DNA of 64,000 nucleotides from Pollenia angustigena (Eukaryota; Arthropoda; Insecta; Diptera; Polleniidae): assembly GCA_930367215.1 (NCBI GenBank), contig OV884058.1, positions 166,948,478 through 167,012,477 of the forward strand, in the 5' to 3' direction. Shown one piece after another: positions 46,401 to 53,816 of this stretch (positions are counted from its first letter, which is position 1; every line of letters begins with the position of its first letter). A model generated the notes under the pieces. It was not told the DNA's origin, made no database searches, and was given only the letters and a program-made list of their open reading frames with translations. The translations under genes were made by a program, and so were the position numbers.

Positions 46401-49400
46401 TGTATAGTCGCGTAACACAAACTGGCTGGTGACTATATTGAGTTCTGTTCACTTAAAAATACATTTGTTTTGTTGTTGAAAAAGAAAAGAGAAATACAAT
46501 TACATACGTACATATGTATGTATGTATTAATAGAATGAAGAAACTTATTTGTAATGTTTGGAATGTCAATTATAATAGGTACTTTTTATTTAAAAATATT
46601 TATTTGTGCTTTATACCTATAGGTACATAGGAATTTAATAAAAAATTAAAAAATTGTTTTTAAGATAAAATGAAAATAAGATTTTCTATAGAAAAAATAA
46701 CAAACATACAAATTTTTTCTGTTAGTTTAAAATATTATAAGTTTCCACTAAAATTATTTATTAACTATTTTATTTTTAAATCAAGCTCTAGGTCTTTTTA
46801 ATATTAAATTATTTATTTTCGATAATGTTATTTAGTATTACTTGACCTTTTTATTATAATTATTTAAAATTGATTAAGCTTGAGGTCTTTTTATAAAAAA
46901 TTATATTATATTTAATTGTTTCTTGTTTGAATGCATATATTAGCATATTTTTTTTAATTATTTTTTTTATTTTTATTTTTTTTTTAATTATTTTTTTTTT
47001 TTTTTTTTCTTATTTTACTTTATTTTTTTTTTATTTTTTTTTCTGTCCCTGGCGGGATTCGATCGCGCAACCTCGGTGCTGATAGACTAGCTCTCTACCA
47101 GCTAGTCTACCGGGGCAGTGTAGTTTTTGTATTAAAAAACTATGTTTTTTTACTATAATGACTATAATGACATTTTTATTGTCATAATGAAAATTTAAAT
47201 TTTTCTGTATATTTAAGATATAATAATAAAGTTATTATTTAATATATAACTAATAGTCCAAAAAGTGGCGAATAAAGCTACAAAGTAATGAATTCTTGAA
47301 GTCATTAAAAGTAGGATTGTAAGTAAAGTTTTTGCTGGGTTAATAAATTGTCGCATCATTTTATAATGGAATTTAGCTCATCAAAACATAACTATAATTC
47401 TTTTCTTTTTTATAATATGAGAAATAATCACATTTAAATATAATTTTTATAATAATATTTTGTAAATAGTATTTAAAGCTTGTAAATAATACTTAAAAAA
47501 TTGTATATATTATTTTGAATTAACTAATTTAAGTTCTTTAAATAGTCTATAATAAATAAATATAAAAAGGTATATAATAATTAAAATACCTATGTATAAA
47601 CAAAACAAAAAAAACTTAGATTATTATAAATAATTTTATATTTAGCTTTTATTTGACCTTTTTTAATTTAATAACTGTTTTATTTTTAAATCAAGCTCTA
47701 GGTCTTTTTATTATTATCGAAAATAAATAATTTAATATTAAAAAGACCTAGAGCTTGATTTAAAAATAAAATAGTTAATAAATAATTTTAGTGGAAACTT
47801 ATAATATTTTAAACTAACAGAAAAAATTTGTATGTTTGTTATTTTTTCTATAGAAAATCTTATTTTCATTTTATCTTAAAAACAATTTTTTAATTTTTTA
47901 TTAAATTCCTATGTACCTATAGGTATAAAGCACAAATAAATATTTTTAAATAAAAAGTACCTATTATAATTGACATTCCAAACATTACAAATAAGTTTCT
48001 TCATTCTATTAATACATACATACATATGTACGTATGTAATTGTATTTCTCTTTTCTTTTTCAACAACAAAACAAATGTATTTTTAAGTGAACAGAACTCA
48101 ATATAGTCACCAGCCAGTTTGTGTTACGCGACTATACAGTCGAACTGCCAGTTTCTAGCTACGTCGTTTAGTAAACTAAAAAAAAATGTTTACGTCAACT
48201 GTAAACACATCAGCTTCTGTGTTTCAGTCGCCAGTTTAGCAGTCTGTGTGTTAAAAATGGAGTGAGTCGGCTGCTGATTCTTTTGACTGCTGAAAAAAAG
48301 TAAATTGTGTTACTGTTTTTTCAGTAACTGTGCGCACACAGTTCAACTGATTTAAGTATGAGTGTGATGAAAATAGAATACAGTTAATTTTTTCCAGCAT
48401 GTTGCTGAAAATAAATGAAATTTTATGCAAATTTTGACTGCTTTTAGCAGTTGTTCGAAACCCTGAACAGAACCTCTTACGCTAACGTCCTAAAATCAAA
48501 CCATCAGCCAATGCAAGGTGCCTCGCCAAGTAATGATGAAACTCCGGTTTCTAATTTAAGTCGTTAAGAAAAAACCATGGAAACATTAGTGCAAACAGTA
48601 AATAATTTTACGAACACAATGGGTAATATGATGCAGGAATGCAATCGATGTTATTGCAAGCTGTACTTAACAAACCATGAACTGTTTAAAAATTTGTTTT
48701 TTAAACGCAAACGGAATTAGAATTCTTTCTTAAAAATAAACAAATTGATGTCATGATGGTTTCTGAAACTCTTTTGACCTCAAGAAATACGTTTAAAATC
48801 AATGGTTATACACTATATGATACCAAGGACCCTCGAGATAGAGCTTGTGGAGGTTCTGCCATTTTGATAAAAACCCGAATCAAACACTACCTAATGTGTG
48901 ATCATAGTGAAGATTATCTCCAAGCAACGAACATTTGTGTTGAAGAGCTGAATCGAAACATAGTAATCTCATCCTTATACTCACCACCTAGATTTGCAAT
49001 ATCAGAAAGCCAATATTATAAATATTATAAGTCATTGGGCCCTGTTTCCTGGCTGCTGGCGATTATAACGCTAAACATACCTTCTGGGGGTCACGACTAA
49101 TAACACCAAAGGTTCGTGTTTTGTATAATACAATCTCTAAAATGAATTTAATTGTTGTCGCGAGCGGACAACCAACATATTGGCCTGCTGATCCGCAAAA
49201 AATTCCAAATGTCATCGATTTCGGCGTGGTTAAAAACATCCCCACAGAAACGATTCACGTTGAAGCTTCGTTAGAATTATACTCTGATCACACACCTACA
49301 ATAGTTACTATAACAAACACCAATAGAATTGTATCTCCCTCTGGCTACATAGCGACGTCAGCTTTACAAATAAATTGGTTCAAATATAAAAAATATCTTA

Positions 49401-52127
49401 GTACCCATTGCACAGAAAATATACCGCTTAGCACACCGGAAAATGTGGATCTCTCTATTGTCAATTTTAACAGTTATCTTAAACTAGCTGTTCAACATTC
49501 CAGCAAACCCGTCAATAAAACCAATTATAATAAAATATATTTTACAGATGTCGAGCGCCTCTTGAATGAAAAAAGTAGAGTGCGAAGAGAATGGCAATTG
49601 CACAGATCCCCTCAACTTAAAAATGAATTAAGAGTGTACAAAAAGGCTAAGAAAATTACTGCAGACTCAGAAAACGGCTTCCGTAGAAAAATATCTTAAG
49701 GACTTGGATGCAACTCCACAATCAGGCTACTCATTATGGCGTGCAGCTAGAAAACTCAAAAGACCAGTTATCTCGAAACCACCATTAAGAAACCCGAATG
49801 GAAGTTGGGCAAGAAATGATAATGAAAAAGGAAACCTGTTTGTAAATCATTTGAAAAACGTATTTACCCCAAATATATCTGACGATATAGCGGACGAGTT
49901 GCCGCCTGTTTATGTTAGAGCAGCTATCCCCCTAAGATTTGAGATAAGGGAAATAGAAAGGGCAATTTGTGAATTAAACACCAACATTCACCTTGCGTTG
50001 GGAAAAATGACCCCCTATTAAAATCAATAACACAGCCCGACAAAATTAAAAAAGATTTTTGCTTCTTTGAATTTATCAACTGATTCTAGTTAATTTGGGT
50101 GCGCTGAATTCAAAACTGTAATCAGTTTGTCTCTATCAGCTCTAGTTTTCATGATATATTTATACCCTCCACTTATGACCTCCAATTACCAATTACTCAA
50201 ATTTTTTTTTCCAAAATTTTTTTTTTTATCAAAATTTTTTATTTACTGTTATAGTTATTGCCAAAAAAAAAAAAAAAATCCCATATTTTTTTATTTTAAT
50301 AAATTTGTATGAAACAGTTTTACTTCTTTTTATTTTTTTTAAATTCCTTGGAAAAGTTTTACTTTTTAAATATGTACTTAAAAAAATTTGGGAAGCAAAT
50401 TGAGTGTTGGCCTGTGTAATCAACTAGTGCCTCAACAATCGCATGTTAAATATCTCGGTATTCATCTAGATCGGCGTTTAACATGGAAATGCCATATGGA
50501 AGCAAAATTAACCCAAATGAAACTAAAAGCAATTCAAATTAACTGGCTTATTGGAAGAAATTCTGTTCTTAGTCTCGGTTGCAAACTACTACTTTGCAAC
50601 GCTATTTTAAAGCCAATATGGTGCTACGGTATTCAACTATGGGGCACTGCCTCGGCCTCAAATATCGAAAAAATTCAAAGGCGCCAAAATAAACTTCTTC
50701 GAATAATTACAGCTGCCCCTTGGTATGTTAAAAACTCAAATATCCACAAGGATCTCAATGTGCCACTGGTAAGGACTATTATTACGAAGTATGCGGTAAA
50801 ATATTTGAAAAGGCTAGAGTTGCACCCAAATCCACTAGCTCGAAATATTTTAAATGATAGCGGCCACTCTCGCTTAAGAAGAAGAGACACTGCAGCACTT
50901 ACCCATTAAGATGAGCGATAAACACCTACATATGTGAACAGAACCCGTGATGAAGAAAATTTTTGTCTGGCACTGGCAGGACATAAAATAAAGCATTAGG
51001 TTAAGATTTGATTAATTATTGTTAGTTCATATTTAATATATGAAGATTCAATAAATAAATAATGAAAAAAAAAAAATGTTATCAAATATTAGAATAAAAG
51101 TAGATTCGTTTTACTTTCACCAACCCATTACTACTCTAATTGAAAACGAATAAAAATTTGTGGATGTGAAATGCAGAACACAAAAAATGCAAAAGTAAAC
51201 CTCTTTCGAGTGGATTCGGATTCTAGAACACACCCGATAATCAATAAAAATTTTTTTAATTAATTTTCATGTTGTATAATTCCTTTCTTCGTAAAAATAA
51301 TTTAATGAAAATTAAATTTGATGAACTTAATTAAGCCGTATTAAAAATTTGGATAAAGTTACATAATAACTTTATCAGAAAACTTATTTTTGTTTAATAA
51401 ATATATTTTGTAAATTACAGCCAAATCGTTCCATCAATTAAAAAATTTTAAATTTTACAGCAGCGCCACCTATCGGGTTAAACTTAAGAGAAACCTGGCT
51501 CCAGACTTAACTAATTTATTGTCCAATTTTTGTGTCATTCGGTCCAGCGTTTCTAAAGTTAAGGAGCACATACATGGCACAGACGTTTTTATATATTGAT
51601 ATCAAATTTTTTGAGAAACAATTTTAATTACTTGCTGGCGTTACGTTACTAAAATAACACTTTTCGCTTGAAATGCCCATAGATAAAATACTACCTAACT
51701 AGAAATTTTCCATCTCAGTTCAAAAGAAAAATCGTATATGAACCTTTCTTTCACTGTACATATTTCGAAATTAACCTACCTTAATTTAATAACTTGCAGG
51801 ACACCCGTTACTGATGGTGACATTACACTACGCATTGGTACTCCTATAGGAGTCACCGTACCACGAACTACTGCATATGGTACTTTTTTATTTTTTTGTT
51901 GATCCACAAAATCCTTTAAGTCATTGTCTATTGACAATTGTGGTGCATGCTAAAAGTAATAACATACATCCATGCATACGCATATGAAAATTTAATCTTA
52001 AACAATTTATACAAAAACTTACCTTCAAAAGTTTAACACTATTCTTGTAGCTAACATATTCCCTAACACATAAACCTAAGATTAGTAGGTCTACACCCAA
52101 CGCTACGCCTTCATGTATAATTTCCAT
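34485..52127 (-). CDS. Mul1: Mul1/MAPL-type mitochondrial E3 ubiquitin ligase (four exons, 17.6 kb)
   Basis: Exons on minus: 52127-52023, 51949-51780, 35492-34871 and 34604-34485. Phases match exactly (0, 2, 0) and give 1017 nt, 338 residues, close to the known size of fly Mul1. Mul1 sits in the outer mitochondrial membrane, exposes a RING domain to the cytosol, and ubiquitinates proteins such as mitofusin in parallel to PINK1/parkin. Visible: N-terminal membrane segment ALGVDLLILGLCVREYV; the GIDE/BAM-type intermembrane domain with VPYAVVRGTVTPIGVPMRS and EHRVARGFAGFWSEQRKLIH; a second membrane segment near residues 230-248 (LFKIFVCGSISAVLITIIV); a basic coiled linker; and a C-terminal C3HC4 RING (CVVC, LPCGHVCICEDC, CPVC) that straddles the last intron. 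Donors and acceptors are GT-AG. Intron 2 is 16.3 kb and packed with transposons. No base damage is seen in the exons, so the gene looks functional. Confidence 0.92.
35493..36023. other. Mul1 intron 2, 3' end; no recognised repeat
   Basis: Intronic AT-rich sequence ending in the TTTTCTCCACTTTCCAG acceptor (minus strand). Short frames here show no motif. Confidence 0.5.
36024..36152. mobile_element. Palindromic MITE in Mul1 intron 2
   Basis: Inverted ends TAGCTGTGTTAATTTACTAA and TAGCTGTGTTCATTTACTAA continue into AAATTGTTNCAA; the total length is 129 bp. No certain target duplication. Confidence 0.65.
36766..37431. mobile_element. hAT-like element with CGGTATCG subterminal repeats
   Basis: The left end TAGAGATTTAACGAATAC and inverted right end TAGGGATGTAACGATACGCC match. 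Flanks TAATTTAT (36758-36765) and GAATTAAT (37432-37439) agree at six of eight bases. Both ends are crowded with ATCGGTATCG motifs. A second TIR pair (37007-37211) is nested inside. Confidence 0.6.
37007..37211. mobile_element. Putative MITE with GGTCCACAC ends
   Basis: GGGGTCCACACTACGCGTTC on the left and CCGGTCCACACCAATCGTTC (inverted) on the right pair imperfectly over 20 bp. CTG precedes the left end, as in the CWG-targeting Harbinger-like elements, but the right flank does not match cleanly. Confidence 0.45.
37950..38476 (+). repeat. Family T repeat with tRNA-like middle (longest copy)
   Basis: It shares the GAAGAAAGGAATTTTNCACA block with the copy at 7170. A tRNA-like segment lies at about 38045-38120 (minus strand): D-arm-like hairpin GATCG/CGATC around AGTGGTAG and T-arm CCTGGGTTCGAATCTCAGG with a good B box. 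The right end (38441-38476) is an inverted copy of this T-arm and its flank (GCCTGGGTTCGAATCTCAAG then TCAGTCAAGAAT), so the element has tRNA-derived sequence at both sides. Confidence 0.7.
38919..39548 (+). pseudogene. LOA-type ORF1, N-terminal part
   Basis: 209 codons, basic and Q/K/A/P-rich with low complexity, ending in RRAALRFIDILGSKKAEDLT and EQKASLEAAAVKQQPGTKRP. This pattern (RxAARxLxxL...ELT..EK.SL) resembles ORF1 proteins of LOA-group LINEs, which bind the element RNA. A frame change follows: 39561-39620 reads MNKSCSEVAKGHLSTTTHGK in another frame, matching the next ORF1 block. The central nucleic-acid-binding part is absent, replaced by inserted elements. Confidence 0.7.
39804..40950 (+). 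mobile_element. DINE-1-like (Helentron-associated) element with internal minisatellite
   Basis: It starts TATACCCTCCACCACAATTA, has a CCATAAAGTATTTATATTC block and CCGTCTGTCCGTCTG, and ends with ATTCGGCACAGCCGAAT and ATAGCACTCTAACTTG. Both ends match the copies at 3656 and 26058, but the middle is different and holds a tandem array. Confidence 0.85.
40221..40830 (+). repeat. Tandem array, about 153-bp unit, four copies
   Basis: The block AAATTTCGTGANGATCGGTC followed by CATAATTTACCCTAGGCCCC recurs near 40233, 40386, 40588 and 40741. The spacing is 153 bp except between the second and third units, where about 50 bp is extra. Such minisatellites are usual inside DINE-1-like elements. Confidence 0.85.
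41761..41850. mobile_element. Putative hAT terminus with CCAGGAC repeats
   Basis: CCAGGAC occurs six times in 90 bp, ending in GGCAGGCCTA. Inverted, the end reads TAGGCCTGCCATACGTCCTG, strikingly like TAGGGTTGCCATACGTACTG at the start of the hAT element at 11290. The LOA sequence resumes directly after it. A left partner was not found. Confidence 0.5.
41864..42145 (+). pseudogene. LOA-type ORF1, C-terminal end
   Basis: The frame opens LLRVYRSDNKGNPAPSVSEA, the usual end of the LOA ORF1 RNA-binding part, then an acidic tail (DMVDEDVLLESDQEDV) and a stop at 42145. It overlaps the ORF2 start at 42108 by 38 nt, a layout that suggests translational coupling in the intact element. The first codons adjoin the inserted hAT terminus, so the ATG at 41864 is not the original start. 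Confidence 0.65.
42108..45046 (+). pseudogene. LOA-type ORF2: endonuclease, reverse transcriptase, partial RNase H
   Basis: The endonuclease (42108 to about 42790) keeps the APE-type residues: N in VLQINLHHSKAAS, E in VMVQEPW, D/N in IICADANAHHTIWGS, and SDH in SLSDHKYVEFN. The reverse transcriptase (43298-44500) has the FLDIDGAFNN motif, TPQGGVLSPL and AYADDVSV. One frameshift lies near 43280-43300 and one TAG stop at 43988-43990, directly after GGVLSPL. The RNase H start (LGIYTDGSRKGERVGGG and a FTDSKAALASRD block) is present but cut off near 45046. Catalytic residues survive, so the copy is fairly young, but it is broken. Confidence 0.88.
45078..46104 (+). pseudogene. Jockey-type ORF1 (Gag-like, PRE_C2HC and zinc knuckles)
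   Basis: After a low-complexity N-terminus comes a PRE_C2HC domain (GLQVVIKGIDSCIDPEEIKT and NIRNRDKNPEPLFRVELEPG), then zinc knuckles CLNCQEFGHTKAYC, CVVCGE and CSNCGGNHTANYGGCPVY. The frame shifts in an A-run near 45704-45715 (KKKLNASHL stop, real continuation HPIYSVKYILYRK). It is cut at 46095 by the hAT insertion and resumes at 48466 with NRTSYANVLKSNHQPMQG, in frame once the insertion and one 8-bp duplication are ignored. Confidence 0.85.
46095..48465. mobile_element. Foldback hAT element with 650-bp nearly identical arms
   Basis: The termini CAGTGTTT and CAGGGTTT (inverted) are flanked by a perfect 8-bp duplication AACAGAAC (46087-46094 and 48466-48473). Inside, about 46180-46826 and 47713-48370 are inverted copies that differ at only a handful of positions over 650 bp. 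The 890-bp centre contains a CCCAGCAAAAACTT-ended element remnant with a tRNA-like module. No transposase. The insertion splits Jockey ORF1, so it is younger than that LINE. Confidence 0.9.
47044..47117 (-). repeat. tRNA-like module with A-rich tail (copy 2)
   Basis: This 74-nt sequence differs from 4332-4405 at about five places. Here the acceptor ends TGCCCC/GGGACA pair better, the D-arm-like stem GACTAGC/GCTAGTC is perfect, and the T-arm carries GATCGAATCCC. An A-rich tail follows on minus (complement of 46960-47043). Right of it, at 47334, lies the terminus AAGTTTTTGCTGGG of the element that carries copy 1. Confidence 0.65.
48690..50909 (+). pseudogene. Jockey-type ORF2 (endonuclease and partial reverse transcriptase)
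   Basis: Endonuclease: the KNKQIDVMMVSETLL motif with catalytic E, then a frameshift near 49060 into GDYNAKHTFWGSR, and SDH in ELYSDHTPTIV. The linker (49400-50020) runs over another frame change near 49700. The reverse-transcriptase palm with its YxDD box is deleted between about 50020 and 50390. The thumb and C-terminus return at 50390-50909 (SHVKYLGIHLDRRLTWKCHM, LCNAILKPIWCYGIQLWGTA). It cannot be active. Confidence 0.85.
51236..51360 (-). repeat. Family T repeat, fragment on minus
   Basis: The complement of the 5' block: ACGAAGAAAGGAATTATACA, ATGAAAATTAATTAAAA and TTAAGTTCATCAAATTTAAT. It lies in Mul1 intron 2 close to exon 2. Confidence 0.65.
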
Positions 52128-52727
52128 ATTGTTGATAAAATTGATAGAAATTTATTGTTTATTTAATTGAAATTTTTACTAAATAAAGTAACTTTACGAA
52201 AATAATAGTTTTTCGCAAATGTAGTTACAAAATAAAAAACAGCTGTAGTGCAAACACTGACTTTTGATGACAGGTAAGGTACACTGAACCAAAAAACGAT
52301 ATTGAAAACAAAATTTTGCGTTTTTATTTTGAAATTGCAGCAATTTTTTTGAAAAAATATTAAAAACAAAATATTCAATTTTATTTTAAAAAAGAATCGT
52401 TGTGATTTACAAAATTAAGCAGTAAGAATCTTATTTTAAACAAAAAATTACGTTTTTGTATCAAAAATATTATGCAAGGCGACATTTACCTACATTTGCA
52501 ATAACATTGTTCAATTTGTTTTAAATATTATTGGGTTTAATTGTCTTGTTTGTTTGAACTTATAGATTTGTTTTATTTAATGTTTTTAATTTATGTATTT
52601 ATTGAATTATTTTATGTAACTTGATGTTTTTATAATAAATTGTTTTGTGGGTTTTCTCACTCTCCGTTGGAGATGTTGTTTTGTTTATTTGCCTTGCTTT
52701 CTCTTCTTTTGTCAAGTGCCTTGCTTT

Positions 52728-53222
52728 GTCTGAGTTCATACGGCTCATGCCTTATTGACAAGATTCTTCCTTTTTCTTCTTTGAACATGAATTGGCGTTC
52801 AAATGAATCATGTCATGTTGACGGCATGTTTTTTTTTGTTTTATTTGATATTAAAAACAAAAACAAAATTAAACAACGAATAAGAAAGCAAATCGTAAAG
52901 ACAGTACATGCATCTGTGTACTCGTTTCTTTTCCCCTCGTCCCTCTCGCCTATAAGTCTGAGTTCATACGGCTCATGTCTTATTGAAAAGATTCTTCCTT
53001 TTTCTTTATTGAACATGAATTGGTGTTCAAATGATTCATGTCATGTTGACGACGTGCGTATGCATGTGTGCTTTTTGATATTGAAAACAATAACAAAATT
53101 AAACAACGAATGAAAAAGCAAAACGTAAAGACAGTTCATGCATCTGTGTACTCGTTTCTTTTCCCCTCTCGCCTATAAAGTAGCAATCTTGTCAATAAGA
53201 CATGAGCCGTATGAACACAGAC
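52728..53222. repeat. Inverted-repeat element with internal duplication
   Basis: GTCTGAGTTCATACGGCTCA at 52728 is matched by its inverse ending at 53222 over about 37 bp, continuing through TTATTGACAAGATT. A second direct copy of the left segment starts near 52962, making two tandem units of about 235 bp. Both units include ACAAAATTAAACAACGAAT and GTACTCGTTTCTTTTCCCCT. It is probably a MITE with a tandem internal duplication. Confidence 0.7.
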
Positions 53223-53248
53223 TTTCTCTTCTTGGTGTAGTCTGGGTT

Positions 53249-53354
53249 CACACTATGAAAGTTTTCTTTCAGAAAGTCTGAGTTTATTGGTGAGAGGGGA
53301 AGAGAACATGCTTTTCCTTTTTCAGACTTTCTGAAAGAAAACTTGCATAGTGTG
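53249..53354. repeat. Palindrome with 33-bp arms
   Basis: TCACACTATGAAAGTTTTCT at 53249, continuing to TCAGAAAGTCTG, is matched inverted by CAGACTTTCTGAAAGAAAAC ending at 53354, with two mismatches. The loop is about 40 bp. It looks like a small MITE, and any transcript through it would fold tightly. Confidence 0.75.
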
Positions 53355-53816
53355 ATCCATTTTACTAGTCGCATTATACAGTGTTGTCAATACATTAAAA
53401 TATTTCTTTTTGCGCATTATAAATCAAAAGACTTAATTTCATCCAATATATTGTGATCCTACTAATTTGATACACACACAGCCAATAAAGTTGTACAGTA
53501 TCCATAATTAAAGAATAATATTTTAAATGTATGGATATCTTCAGTTGTAAAACAGTCAAGTTAGTTTTCTGCTATCTTTTTCATTATTGTAAAAGATAAT
53601 TTTTTTAGTGTATAATATTTGATTGTTGCTTATTAGTATTCTTCTCCGTTATTTACTCTACATTTGACATTTTTAAACGTCATAAAGAAACGTGGATGTT
53701 TATGTTTTTATTTATTGCAGAGGGTCTTACAACAATTTCTTGTTCCTTTTATCTAAAAACAATACAAATTACTAAAAACTAAAAAATATTATTATTTTGT
53801 AAAATTATATAACAAA

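Larger units (their letters stand above)
45047..51076 (+). mobile_element. Jockey-type non-LTR retrotransposon, split by a foldback hAT
   Basis: ORF1 with PRE_C2HC and zinc knuckles (45078-46104, continuing at 48466) is followed by ORF2 endonuclease and reverse transcriptase pieces (48690-50909), an AT-rich 3' UTR and a terminal A-run at 51061-51076 after AATAAATAAAT. The reverse-transcriptase palm is missing (replaced by about 370 bp of AT-rich sequence, 50020-50390). A 2.4 kb hAT (46095-48465) sits in ORF1. It abuts the truncated LOA element at about 45046. Confidence 0.88.
52128..53816. promoter_or_regulatory. Divergent intergenic region between Mul1 and the Dus gene
   Basis: This 1.7 kb separates the start codons of two divergent genes and must hold both promoters. 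No TATA box or known operator is assignable. It contains a TIR repeat (52728-53222) and a palindrome (53249-53354). The 460 bp before the Dus start codon (53355-53816) is AT-rich without recognisable repeats. Confidence 0.5.

Noticed and set aside
46500..46530. ACATACGTACATATGTATGTA tract as a regulatory site
   Set aside because: It is a simple palindromic dinucleotide-type tract within the foldback arm and occurs in both arms by descent.
52640..53113. 157-codon plus frame as a secreted or membrane protein gene
   Set aside because: It consists of two near-identical repeat units (SSYGSCLI..KILPFS) of the TIR element, so it is a repeat artefact.
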